Origin: Eubacteriales bacterium
GTDB taxonomy: Bacteria > Bacillota > Clostridia > JAQUNY01
Reading direction: 5' to 3'
NCBI GenBank assembly: GCA_028717405.1
Contig: JAQUNY010000036.1
Location: 1 to 11,595, forward strand
Length of the DNA stretch: 11,595 bases
This document shows, in pieces, positions 1 through 7,716 of the stretch. Under the pieces are notes generated by a model. It was not told the DNA's origin. It was given only the letters and a program-made list of their open reading frames with translations, and did not search any database. The position numbers and the translations under genes are program-made. The number at the start of each line of letters is the position of its first letter. The first letter of the stretch is position 1.

Positions 1-1317
1 GAACTTTATTGTGATTTCACAATATCGCCTTCCACCATTAGTTTAAATAATAGTAATTATGATGAAAAGATTGACATCACAATAACAATGACACAAAATT
101 CAGCAGATATAGCAGGCCTTGAATTGAATTTTGAACATGGATCAATATTTGAAATAACAGAACCGCTAAAAGTCAACATACTGGATAGAAAGAATAGAAA
201 ACAGGCTTTTTCTATAAAAGCCAGGGATGGATTATCGCCGCGTGTAGTATATGAAGAAAGGATATATATAACAGCAGATAATGATATAAGAAAGTGGGTA
301 GATATAGAAATGGTGATTGTAGATTATGATGTTTCAGATAAGCTGATAAATCAGGAAGCAACAATAGAAACAAAAAGACTGATGAAGTATTTGGCAGACT
401 GTTATGGTGAATATATAATCACAGGACAACATCAGTCTTCCGGGCTGGCAAAACAATCGCCTGAATTCATGGAGATTTTTAATGTAACCGGCAAATATCC
501 GGCATTGGGACATTTTGATTTTAAACAGTATTCACCTTCATGGGTCGAAAAAGAAGGTGATCCGAAAGTGCCGATAGTAGAAAACGCAATAAATTGGTAT
601 AACGAGGAAGGAGGCATAGTTACATTCTGCTGGCATTGGGCTGCACCATCTAAATTTCTTACAAAAACAAAATATCCGGAACCGTGGAAGGAAGGCTTTC
701 GCACTGGAGCATCTGATATTGATATTGCTAAAATTATGAAGAGTGAAGATGAAGAAGGCTATGAGCTGATTATTAAAGATATTGATGCTATAGCGCTTCA
801 ACTAAAAAAACTTGCAGACAAAAATGTTCCTGTTCTATGGAGACCATTACATGAAGCAAGCGGAGGTTGGTTCTGGTGGGGAGCGAATGGATCTGAAGCT
901 TATATTGAACTATGGAAATTGATATATGATAGACTTGTAAATTATCACGGATTAAATAATCTGATATGGGTGTGGAATGGTCAGGATAAAAGCTGGTATC
1001 CTGGCGATGGCTATGTTGATATCTTAGGTGAAGATGTATACGGCCCAAAATATGACTACTCATCACATACTGACAGATTCAGGAGAGCTCTTGCGTATTC
1101 AGGTATAAGTAAAATTATTGCATACACTGAAGTCGGCGCAATACCTGATCCTGATAATTTGTTTAAAGACAATACAATAATTTCATGGTTTGTGCCATGG
1201 GGCGGATCTTATATCAATGACTACAACGAAAACAGTATGCTTCAGAAAGTATATAACCATAAAAAAGTGATTACACTTGATGAAGTCCCTGATTTAAAAA
1301 AATATCCTCTGGATTGA
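1..1317 (+). CDS. GH26 beta-mannanase-like glycoside hydrolase, 5'-truncated by the window edge
   Basis: The frame is open from base 1 with no stop before TGA at 1315-1317, so the true start lies before the window and the ATG at 88 is only an internal methionine. Numbering from that methionine, residues up to about 90 (plus about 29 residues encoded before it) form a beta-strand-rich, Ig-like accessory module. Residues from about 110 to the end form a GH26 (beta/alpha)8 barrel. The signature WRPLHEASGGWFWWG places the acid/base glutamate at E256 (nt 853-855), and YTEVG places the nucleophile at E348 (nt 1129-1131). Family knowledge: GH26 enzymes are retaining endo-beta-1,4-mannanases or related glycanases, usually secreted. 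Both catalytic residues are present, so the enzyme is probably active. No dockerin or anchor is seen at the C-terminus (KKYPLD); any signal peptide would lie outside the window. The exact substrate is not determined. Confidence 0.9.
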   Translation, partial: ELYCDFTISPSTISLNNSNYDEKIDITITMTQNSADIAGLELNFEHGSIFEITEPLKVNILDRKNRKQAFSIKARDGLSPRVVYEERIYITADNDIRKWVDIEMVIVDYDVSDKLINQEATIETKRLMKYLADCYGEYIITGQHQSSGLAKQSPEFMEIFNVTGKYPALGHFDFKQYSPSWVEKEGDPKVPIVENAINWYNEEGGIVTFCWHWAAPSKFLTKTKYPEPWKEGFRTGASDIDIAKIMKSEDEEGYELIIKDIDAIALQLKKLADKNVPVLWRPLHEASGGWFWWGANGSEAYIELWKLIYDRLVNYHGLNNLIWVWNGQDKSWYPGDGYVDILGEDVYGPKYDYSSHTDRFRRALAYSGISKIIAYTEVGAIPDPDNLFKDNTIISWFVPWGGSYINDYNENSMLQKVYNHKKVITLDEVPDLKKYPLD

Positions 1318-1413
1318 GTTAGCAGGGGTGCAGTAGGTTCATTCCATTTTGTTTGTATCTTAAGGTGTTTAATAATAACATGCAGAATAGAGTTAATTAG
1401 TATAAATATTCCC

Positions 1414-1442
1414 TTGATATTTACACGTATATATGCAATAAT
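1414..1442 (+). promoter_or_regulatory. Promoter of the first DUF4143 ATPase
   Basis: TTGATA (1414-1419) and AATAAT (1437-1442) are separated by 17 bp, with a TGC extension just before the -10 box. Transcription would start near 1449, giving a short leader of about 19 nt that holds the ribosome binding site GGGGGTGAT (1456-1464). The leader length and the strong RBS support the GTG start at 1468. Confidence 0.55.
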
Positions 1443-1467
1443 ATCTTCAGAATACGGGGGTGATCTT

Positions 1468-2763
1468 GTGAAGCGGAAGATTATGGTGTATCTTACTGCG
1501 TGGAAAAGCAGCAAATACCGCAAGCCGCTTATCCTTCAGGGAGCTCGTCAGGTGGGCAAGACTTACACGATCCTTGCATTTGGACGAGAACAATATGAAA
1601 ACGTAGCCTATTTCAACTTTGAAACATCACCAGGACTGGCACGCACGTTTAATGAAAGCATTGAACCATCTTATCTGATTCCGATCTTGTCCCGGATTTC
1701 GGGGCAGACCATCATTAAAGAGAAGACGCTGATTGTCTTTGATGAAGTGCAGCTTTGTGAGCGTGCACTGGTTTCTCTGAAATATTTCTGTGAATCTGCA
1801 CCGGAATATCATATCATTGCTGCCGGGAGCCTGTTGGGTGTTGCTGTCAATCGCAGTGAGTTTTCATTTCCTGTGGGCAAGACAGATATTAAGACCATGT
1901 ACCCAATGGATATTGAGGAGTTTTTGATTGCCTGCGGTGAGGACGAATTGATTGACCAAATCAGAAAATGTTTTAATAACAATGTGCCCATGCCATCGGC
2001 ACTGCATGACACGGCGCTGTCGTATTACCGTCAATACCTTGTTGTAGGCGGCATGCCGGACTGTGTCGACAAATATCTGGCGACGAAGGATTTTATATTA
2101 GTACGGCACATACAAGAGCAGATTTTGGAGAGTTACCTGAATGATATGAGTAAATACAACCGGAAAAATGAGATTCAAAAGACCCGGTTGGTCTATGATA
2201 ACATCACTGTGCAATTGTCGAAGAAAAACACCCGCTTTCAGTATAAACTGATAAAGCAGGGCGCACGGGCAGCAGAATTTGAAAATGCAATTGAGTGGCT
2301 GGTTTTATCGGGAATAATAACCCGTATCTATAGGGTTGAACAGCCCAAAAAGCCACTGGAAAACTGTCGTGATATTGATTCGTTTAAGACCTTTGTTTCC
2401 GATGTGGGTTTGCTATGTGCCAAGAAAGACATTATTGCCGAAGATGTGCTGTATCAATCTGACGAACTGAACGACTTCAAGGGCGGCATGACTGAAAATT
2501 ATGTTTGCAGTCAGCTGAGTTCGAGCGGACACAAGTGCTTTTACTGGATGAGTGAGCGGGGAGCGGAGGTGGATTTTGTGATTCAGCGCAGCGGCAGGAT
2601 CATTCCTGTTGAAGTTAAGTCTGCAGAGAATACCAAAGCTAAAAGCCTGGCGGTGTATATGGCGTTATATAAGCCTGAATATGCAATAAAACTTTCTGCG
2701 AAAAACTTTGGTTTTGAAGACAACAAGAAGACTGTTCCGCTGTATGCGGCATTTTGCATTTGA
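1468..2763 (+). CDS. AAA_14/DUF4143-type ATPase with C-terminal nuclease-like motif (first copy)
   Basis: The protein has 431 residues from GTG 1468, chosen because GGGGGTGAT lies four bases upstream; an in-frame TTG at 1414 is part of the promoter. Residues 1-200 form a P-loop ATPase: Walker A GARQVGKT (25-32), Walker B LIVFDEVQ with D92/E93, and the arginine-rich YPMDIEEF segment typical of AAA_14. LVVGGMPDCV marks the middle winged-helix-like region. The C-terminal DUF4143 part contains GAEVDFVI (E367, D369) followed by PVEVKS (E382, K384), a PD-(D/E)XK-like arrangement. Family knowledge: these ATPases are abundant in anaerobes, often multicopy and linked to mobile DNA, and mostly uncharacterised. 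It is likely monocistronic: it has its own promoter, and the next operon has another. Start confidence is high; cellular role is unknown. Confidence 0.88.
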   Translation: MKRKIMVYLTAWKSSKYRKPLILQGARQVGKTYTILAFGREQYENVAYFNFETSPGLARTFNESIEPSYLIPILSRISGQTIIKEKTLIVFDEVQLCERALVSLKYFCESAPEYHIIAAGSLLGVAVNRSEFSFPVGKTDIKTMYPMDIEEFLIACGEDELIDQIRKCFNNNVPMPSALHDTALSYYRQYLVVGGMPDCVDKYLATKDFILVRHIQEQILESYLNDMSKYNRKNEIQKTRLVYDNITVQLSKKNTRFQYKLIKQGARAAEFENAIEWLVLSGIITRIYRVEQPKKPLENCRDIDSFKTFVSDVGLLCAKKDIIAEDVLYQSDELNDFKGGMTENYVCSQLSSSGHKCFYWMSERGAEVDFVIQRSGRIIPVEVKSAENTKAKSLAVYMALYKPEYAIKLSAKNFGFEDNKKTVPLYAAFCI

Positions 2764-2819
2764 TCTATATTCTGAATATTACATCTGAATCTGTTATATT
2801 CACTAAATGCGGTATTTTG

Positions 2820-2849
2820 TAGACAATTATTATTTTTTGATGATATAAT
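2820..2849 (+). promoter_or_regulatory. Extended -10 promoter of the four-gene cassette
   Basis: TAGACA (2820-2825) matches the -35 consensus at 5 of 6 positions. After an 18-bp AT-rich spacer comes a perfect TATAAT (2844-2849) preceded by TGA, a TGn extended -10. Predicted start of transcription is near 2856. The RBS AAAGGAG (2866-2872) is six bases before the ATG at 2879. This is the strongest promoter-like sequence in the window and points to vegetative, possibly constitutive expression of the cassette. Confidence 0.65.
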
Positions 2850-2878
2850 TCATGTAAATAATCCCAAAGGAGAGAGAG

Positions 2879-3694
2879 ATGGATAATGCTAATGAGAGCG
2901 GCCTTGAGCAAGCCCTTGCCGGTACGGAAGCGGATGTCGAGGCAGCGTTGAAAGCCGCAGCCTCTGCAGTTGGCAACCTTAAGAAACTCCGCGGTTTTGT
3001 TCATACCGGCAGCCTTCGTGAAATCGGAAAGGCAATGGAGTCGGCGGGGCAGGCAATTGTTGCACTTAAGCAGCAATATGAAAGTGTCAGGGAAAATTGG
3101 AAATTCGATTATAAGGAGTATATTGCGGACATGGCATTCATCAGGGAAGTACTTGAAATGTCCGAATCCATGGGCATTAAAATATATGAACAGGATGAAA
3201 GGTTATACTGTTATCCGTTTCTGATACGCGTACTGCCAGATGAGCTGAGTGTTATGATAGATAAAACAAAGGAAAAAAAGGTCAGACCGTCTGCTCTTGT
3301 AAGCCATCTTAAATCGCTGCAGAACAAACCGGTAAAATTCAAGCCGGAAGCATTTCTGGAGAGTCTTTATGCTGCTTATGACTATCTGACAAAGGCCAAT
3401 AAGGCCAATAGAGCCCAAAAAGCCAATCAAGCCGGACGGGGTACAGTCATCACCCTTTCGGATATATATAAGGTATTAACTTTATTACCGGGACTGACCA
3501 AAGAATATTCCTACCAGGAGTTTGCAAGGGATATCTACCTGCTTGACAGCAGCGGTATCGCGAAGACAAAGAAAGGATATACATTCAGGTTGCCGGCAAG
3601 CACCGGTACCAAGGCTGCAAGGAATACAATCCGTGTAATAACACGCGAAGGACTGGAAAAGGTTTATTATGGGATCTCATTTCATGAAGCATGA
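2879..3694 (+). CDS. Cassette protein A: uncharacterised helical protein with probable winged-helix C-terminus
   Basis: I do not recognise a named family for this 271-residue protein. ATG 2879 has AAAGGAG at ideal spacing. Residues about 12-70 are alanine-, leucine- and lysine-rich and should be helical, possibly coiled coil (EAALKAAASAVGNLKKLR). Residues about 75-170 look like a conserved globular core, with RLYCYPFLIRVLPDEL and a lysine-rich segment. A repeat-like hydrophilic linker of Ala, Asn, Lys and Gln (171-188) is encoded by repeated GCCAAT units. The last about 80 residues have the helix-helix-turn-beta-hairpin pattern of a winged helix (DIYKVLTLLPG, YSYQEFARDIYLLDSSG, then KKGYTFRLPAS). 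There is no signal peptide or membrane segment. It is the first gene of the cassette, 27 bp before the next. A DNA-binding or adaptor role is inference from shape and context only. Confidence 0.8.
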   Translation: MDNANESGLEQALAGTEADVEAALKAAASAVGNLKKLRGFVHTGSLREIGKAMESAGQAIVALKQQYESVRENWKFDYKEYIADMAFIREVLEMSESMGIKIYEQDERLYCYPFLIRVLPDELSVMIDKTKEKKVRPSALVSHLKSLQNKPVKFKPEAFLESLYAAYDYLTKANKANRAQKANQAGRGTVITLSDIYKVLTLLPGLTKEYSYQEFARDIYLLDSSGIAKTKKGYTFRLPASTGTKAARNTIRVITREGLEKVYYGISFHEA

Positions 3695-3721
3695 TATTTC
3701 TGGCGAAAGTGAGGTATCACA

Positions 3722-4699
3722 GTGTATTACTTAGGGAAAGAAGAATGGCTGGGTACAATCCGTAAAGATTATCTGAACGATTTCATTAAATCTGGCGGTG
3801 CGGCAGTTAAATTCGGAATCACTGACGATAGCTTTAATTATGCTGGCCTTTTATCAGAAATACGCGGTCTTGCTGAGCAGGATGATTACGTTTTTGCATA
3901 TGCAGAGGCAACGTCAACAAAAATCCATATGATAGACAAGCTTTTTCATAAAATATCAAAGCAGATCGACTGGGATAACCTTGCATACAGCACTGTCAGA
4001 AGGATTTTTAGCTGTTATAATTACAAGATGCCTGATGAACGTAATGATTTCAATATAGAATATATTGCAGGGCTTAATAACCGTGAAGAGATTTTTCTAA
4101 GGAAAGAGTTGCATTCGTGTCTTGAAAAAGAGATATTTCATGATTATGAGATGAGTCAGGAATTCAGGATAGCGATGATTCGCTTGTGCCTCGATCAGCT
4201 TGATTCGGGAGGACCGTCTGTTTTCTTAAGCAATGCTGTAAAAGAATGGCTGAGAGGCGAACTCAGGCTGATTTCGGCACTAAAGGAAGCCCTTATATAT
4301 CAGAAAATTGCACGGCATAATGCAAGGCATATGTTATACTCTCTTCCACACTGGCTTAGGATAAACGGAAAAAACGGCCTGGTTCTGGTTCTTGACATTA
4401 ATCGTTATTTTATTTCAAAGAGGCCTGAAGGTGAGGATGACAGCTTCTATTATTCAACACCTGCCACACTTGATGTGTATGAGCTGCTTCGTCAGTTTAT
4501 TGACAGTACGGACGAGGTGGAAGGGCTGCTGGTTATAGTTCTTGCGGGAAAAGAAATGCTAATCAGCGAAAAACGCGGGGTGAACCGGTATGATGCGCTG
4601 AAACTCAGAATCTGGGATGAAGTCAGAGATACCCGAAGACAGAATCCTCTGGCGTCTATGGTGCGTATTACTGATAGTAACGAAGTGGCAGGCTTATGA
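3722..4699 (+). CDS. Cassette protein B: BrxC/BrxD-like pseudo-ATPase
   Basis: The 325-residue protein starts at GTG 3722 with GAGGT (3711-3715) six bases upstream. No intact P-loop is present, but the protein can be aligned by eye with cassette protein C. SGGAAVKFGITDDSF (24-38) falls on C's GDFGSGKSHL, HMIDKLFHKISKQI (69-82) on C's DPIKLYRAAIEAAV, and the long helix ending in GLVLVLDINRY (219-229) on C's GWILLIDEAEL. LDVYELLRQFID then GLLVIVLAGKEML falls on C's SYAELARFM then GLATIFAITEDF. The Walker A lysine is lost and the Walker B glutamate is replaced (D225-I226). I infer a catalytically dead paralogue that pairs with or regulates protein C. It is cytoplasmic, with no membrane segment. 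The next gene follows after an unusually long 145-bp gap. Confidence 0.82.
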   Translation: MYYLGKEEWLGTIRKDYLNDFIKSGGAAVKFGITDDSFNYAGLLSEIRGLAEQDDYVFAYAEATSTKIHMIDKLFHKISKQIDWDNLAYSTVRRIFSCYNYKMPDERNDFNIEYIAGLNNREEIFLRKELHSCLEKEIFHDYEMSQEFRIAMIRLCLDQLDSGGPSVFLSNAVKEWLRGELRLISALKEALIYQKIARHNARHMLYSLPHWLRINGKNGLVLVLDINRYFISKRPEGEDDSFYYSTPATLDVYELLRQFIDSTDEVEGLLVIVLAGKEMLISEKRGVNRYDALKLRIWDEVRDTRRQNPLASMVRITDSNEVAGL

Positions 4700-4844
4700 T
4701 TTTAATGACAGGTGTTTAAGAAATATCAGAGTCTGTTTATGATGGTTTATTGTAGCTTTTGAAGGTTCATGGTGTATTAGAGCTGATAAAGGTTGCTCTG
4801 GTTTACTTCAGTTTCAATTTGGGTCTACTTAAAGGTGGTGCAAA

Positions 4845-6290
4845 ATGATGAGTGTTTCTGTAAGTGACAGTGTAAAAATGAAAAACCAACGGGCTATTGA
4901 GGCATTGCGTAATGGTGTGCCGAATCGTGATGCTGTGGCTGTTTTAGGCTGTGTCCAGCCGGAAATCGAAAGGAAGCTCAGGGATATGCTTGAGAGAATA
5001 AAGAACGAAATTACCGGCGATAACAGCGGGAATGAGCACAGTGATTGCGGTAATTGCAATAACCGCAACAGTAGCGACAACAGCAATAACAGCAACAATA
5101 ACAACAATGATAACAACAGCAGTAGCAATGACGCCGGCAATAATAAAGGTAATAGTAAAAAGCACATAGTAAATAATGGAATGCTTGTGGCAGGTGACTT
5201 TGGCAGCGGGAAGTCGCATCTGCTCGAATATCTGATGCACTTAGCGCTTGAACAGAAATTTGTATGCAGCAGGATTGTTATAAGCAAGGAAACGCCTCTT
5301 TACGACCCGATAAAACTCTACCGGGCTGCTATTGAGGCCGCTGTTGTCCCGGGTAAAAGGGGCAGTGCCGTGACTGAAATTGCCGCGATGCTGAAATTCA
5401 ACGATCAGAATTACAGGGATTTTTACCTCTGGGCACACAAGGAGAATAACATTAATGCAAGATTTGCGGCCACATTATTTTTATATGAGAGAATGTCGAA
5501 TGATCCTGAATTAAGTAATCATATTATCCGGTTTTGGTCAGGCGACAGAATCTCTGTAGGAGGAATCAGAAAATATCTTAAAGCCTGCAGTGAAACGTCT
5601 ACTTACAGGATTGACAATATTCCCGCAAGGGAACTGGCTTTGCAAAGCTTTAAGTTCAATGCGCGGATGATTGCTGCGGCAGGTTATTCCGGATGGATTC
5701 TGCTTATTGATGAAGCGGAATTAATTGGCAGGTACTCGATTCTGCAAAGGGCAAAATCATATGCAGAACTTGCACGCTTTATGGGCAAATATTCAGAATC
5801 TGCTTCGGATGGATTGGCGACAATATTTGCCATTACAGAGGATTTTCAAAGGATGGTCCTTGAAGGACGGGATGATTTTGAGAAGATACCCAATAAGCTG
5901 AGGGCAAAGAGGACTGAAGGCAGCAACCTTTTAGCAAAGCAGGCTGAAGCCGGTATGAAGATGATACAGGACGAGTGTGTCCTGCTGAATGTTCCGGACA
6001 AAAACATACTGGATCTGACATATGGAAAGGTGAAAGACATTTATAAGGAAGCATACGGATGGGATCCGCCGCATGTAAAACCCTACGGATATATGGCAAC
6101 GACAAGGATGAGGCAATACATCAAGGGATGGATCACGGAATGGGATTTAAGAAGGCTTTATCCTGATTACAGTCCTGAATTGGAATCCGTGAAGCTCAGT
6201 CAGGATTATACGGAAGATAAAAGCTTAGAGGTTGATGTGGATGAATCAACAGACGCGGGTTCCCTTCAGGGGACCCTTAGGCCTGAATGA
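4845..6290 (+). CDS. Cassette protein C: BrxC/BrxD-family P-loop ATPase with Asn/Ser-rich linker
   Basis: The protein has 481 residues from ATG 4845 (ATG 4848 is also possible); AAAGGTGGTG (4831-4840) is the RBS. The N-terminal motif AIEALRNGVPNRDAVAVLG followed by QPEIERKL (17-45) is typical of the BrxC/BrxD (formerly DUF2791) family. Walker A is GDFGSGKS (117-124), Walker B WILLIDEAE with D289/E290, a sensor-like AITEDF lies at 329-334, and the C-terminus carries MRQYIKGWI then WDLRRLYPD. Family knowledge: BrxD is an ATPase of type 2 BREX/Pgl phage-defence systems, working alongside a helicase. Between the N-terminal motif and Walker A, residues about 59-107 are an Asn/Ser-dominated low-complexity insert encoded by AAC/AAT/AGC triplets. 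All core ATPase motifs are intact. The helicase gene overlaps its last 50 bp, consistent with joint function. The family is clear; the role in this particular cassette is inferred. Confidence 0.9.
   Translation: MMSVSVSDSVKMKNQRAIEALRNGVPNRDAVAVLGCVQPEIERKLRDMLERIKNEITGDNSGNEHSDCGNCNNRNSSDNSNNSNNNNNDNNSSSNDAGNNKGNSKKHIVNNGMLVAGDFGSGKSHLLEYLMHLALEQKFVCSRIVISKETPLYDPIKLYRAAIEAAVVPGKRGSAVTEIAAMLKFNDQNYRDFYLWAHKENNINARFAATLFLYERMSNDPELSNHIIRFWSGDRISVGGIRKYLKACSETSTYRIDNIPARELALQSFKFNARMIAAAGYSGWILLIDEAELIGRYSILQRAKSYAELARFMGKYSESASDGLATIFAITEDFQRMVLEGRDDFEKIPNKLRAKRTEGSNLLAKQAEAGMKMIQDECVLLNVPDKNILDLTYGKVKDIYKEAYGWDPPHVKPYGYMATTRMRQYIKGWITEWDLRRLYPDYSPELESVKLSQDYTEDKSLEVDVDESTDAGSLQGTLRPE
5019..5165 (+). 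repeat. Trinucleotide-rich low-complexity tract coding an Asn/Ser linker
   Basis: This tract inside the protein C gene is dominated by AAC, AAT, AGC and GAT triplets and encodes residues 59-107, mostly Asn and Ser with scattered Asp and Gly. It sits exactly between two conserved blocks, so it should act as a flexible tether. Its imperfect triplet repetition suggests expansion by replication slippage; lengths may differ between strains. Confidence 0.75.
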
Positions 6291-7716
6291 GTCAGAAAGC
6301 TTTGATTGGATACGGTGGATCCCGGCTCATGTTCTATTATCAAATAATGGGCCGCTGAAATGGTTCGGCAGGCTGTTTGATTATCAGGTTGAAGGAATTA
6401 AGACACTTCTGTCAAGAGAGGCGCTATTGCTTGCCGACGACATGGGTCTCGGTAAAACAATCCAGGCAATTGCAACGCTGAGAATACTGTTTCTGCAAAG
6501 GCAGATCACAGATTGCCTGCTGATTGTCCCCGCAGGATTGATTGCTCAATGGCGCAGGGAAATACACAACTGGGCGCCGGAATTACGCGTTTCAACAATT
6601 TCAGGCACCGCGATGGAGAGGGCATGGCAATGGGAAGCACCCGCTCATATTTACCTTACAGGCTATGATATTATACGATCTGACTGTACAGATAATATTT
6701 ACTCTCCTCCCCGTCGCCGCATTTGGGATGTTATAATCCTTGATGAGGCACAGAAAATTAAAAACCGGGAAATAGAAACAAGCAGAAAATGCAAGATCTT
6801 ACATAGACGAAGAGCATGGATCCTCACAGGTACGCCATTAGAAAACAGGGAAGATGACCTTGCATCTGTTCTTGAATTTGCTTCACCACTGAATGAAGGC
6901 GCAATGCCGTTAAGGTTACAGCCTGGATCTGATCTTCATTTAAGACACAGAAACCTGCAACTGCGCAGGAAGAAAGCGGATGTGCTTCCGCAGTTGCCTC
7001 CAAAAATCAATAACAGGATATACCTCGCGATGGGCAGGCGGCAGCGTGAATACTACAGAAGGGCTGAAGAAGATGGCATCATCCAGCTGAAGGAAAGCGG
7101 CAAACCTATTATGATAGAGAATATCCTTGAACTTATACTGAGGCTTAAGCAGATATGTAATTTTGTACCTGCCACAGATCACATATCAGTAAAAATGGGC
7201 GATATCAGGGAGAAGCTGTCTGTGCTTGTTTCAGAAGGTCACAGAGCGCTTATCTTCTCTCAGTTTACAGATCCTGTGTTTGGGACAGAAGCCATAGCAA
7301 AAAGTTTAGTAGATTTCAATCCTCTTCAATATACAGGAAGTCTTTCTCAGGAACGAAGAGAAGATATTATTAAGGAGTTTAAAGGAAACCGGGCTCGCAA
7401 AGTGCTGATACTATCTCTCCGTGCGGGTGGACAGGGATTAAACCTTCAAGATGCATCATATGTATTTCATTTTGACCGGTGGTGGAATCCTGCTGTGGAG
7501 CATCAGGCTGAGGATAGGGCTCACCGCATGGGACAAATATTTTCTGTCCATGTTTATGACTATATTATCGAAGGTACAATAGAGGAGCGGATTGAGAATA
7601 TTCTGGCTGAAAAGCAAGTACTATTTGATGAACTGATTGACAATGTGACAATTGATATAAAATCAGGCCTTACAAAAGAAGAGCTATATGGATTGTTCGG
7701 ACTGGTTCCGCCGTGA
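6241..7716 (+). CDS. Cassette protein D: compact SNF2-family helicase/translocase
   Basis: The protein has 491 residues from ATG 6241. I chose this over TTG 6232 and ATG 6235 because AGAGG (6227-6231) lies nine bases before 6241 and only three before 6235. It is a nearly minimal SNF2 core with all helicase motifs in order: motif I LLADDMGLGKT (63-73), motif II DEAQ (168-171; most SNF2 proteins have DEAH), motif III LTGTPLENR, motif V SLRAGGQGLNLQ, and motif VI QAEDRAHRMGQ (422-432) after the FDRWWNPAVE signature. The C-terminal KEELYGLFGL is the usual SNF2 tail. Family knowledge: such proteins use ATP to translocate along or remodel double-stranded DNA-protein complexes; they occur in DISARM- and BREX-like defence loci. 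No accessory targeting domain is present, so specificity probably comes from partners A-C. Its start overlaps gene C by 50 bp, suggesting translational coupling. Confidence 0.93.
   Translation: MNQQTRVPFRGPLGLNESESFDWIRWIPAHVLLSNNGPLKWFGRLFDYQVEGIKTLLSREALLLADDMGLGKTIQAIATLRILFLQRQITDCLLIVPAGLIAQWRREIHNWAPELRVSTISGTAMERAWQWEAPAHIYLTGYDIIRSDCTDNIYSPPRRRIWDVIILDEAQKIKNREIETSRKCKILHRRRAWILTGTPLENREDDLASVLEFASPLNEGAMPLRLQPGSDLHLRHRNLQLRRKKADVLPQLPPKINNRIYLAMGRRQREYYRRAEEDGIIQLKESGKPIMIENILELILRLKQICNFVPATDHISVKMGDIREKLSVLVSEGHRALIFSQFTDPVFGTEAIAKSLVDFNPLQYTGSLSQERREDIIKEFKGNRARKVLILSLRAGGQGLNLQDASYVFHFDRWWNPAVEHQAEDRAHRMGQIFSVHVYDYIIEGTIEERIENILAEKQVLFDELIDNVTIDIKSGLTKEELYGLFGLVPP

Noticed and set aside
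1414..1467. An 18-codon N-terminal extension of the first ATPase from TTG 1414
   Set aside because: TTG 1414 is the first part of the -35 box and lies upstream of the predicted transcription start; GTG 1468 has a near-perfect ribosome binding site.
2744..2819. Repeat ATGCGGYATTTTG at 2744 and 2807
   Set aside because: It is a single 13-base match with one mismatch, with no extension or structure; it may be chance or a small duplication.
4829..5287. Minus-strand open frame with a long leucine run, seemingly a membrane protein
   Set aside because: It is the antisense of the Asn/Ser triplet-repeat tract in protein C; leucine and isoleucine or valine runs on both antisense frames come from the AAC/AAT/AGC repeats.
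6232..6240. Helicase starts at TTG 6232 or ATG 6235
   Set aside because: The AGAGG site at 6227-6231 is too close to these codons; spacing suits ATG 6241.
2820..7716. A canonical BREX, Pgl or DISARM system
   Set aside because: No PglZ, PglX, BrxA/B, DrmB or methylase gene is present; only the ATPase family and the helicase class are shared.
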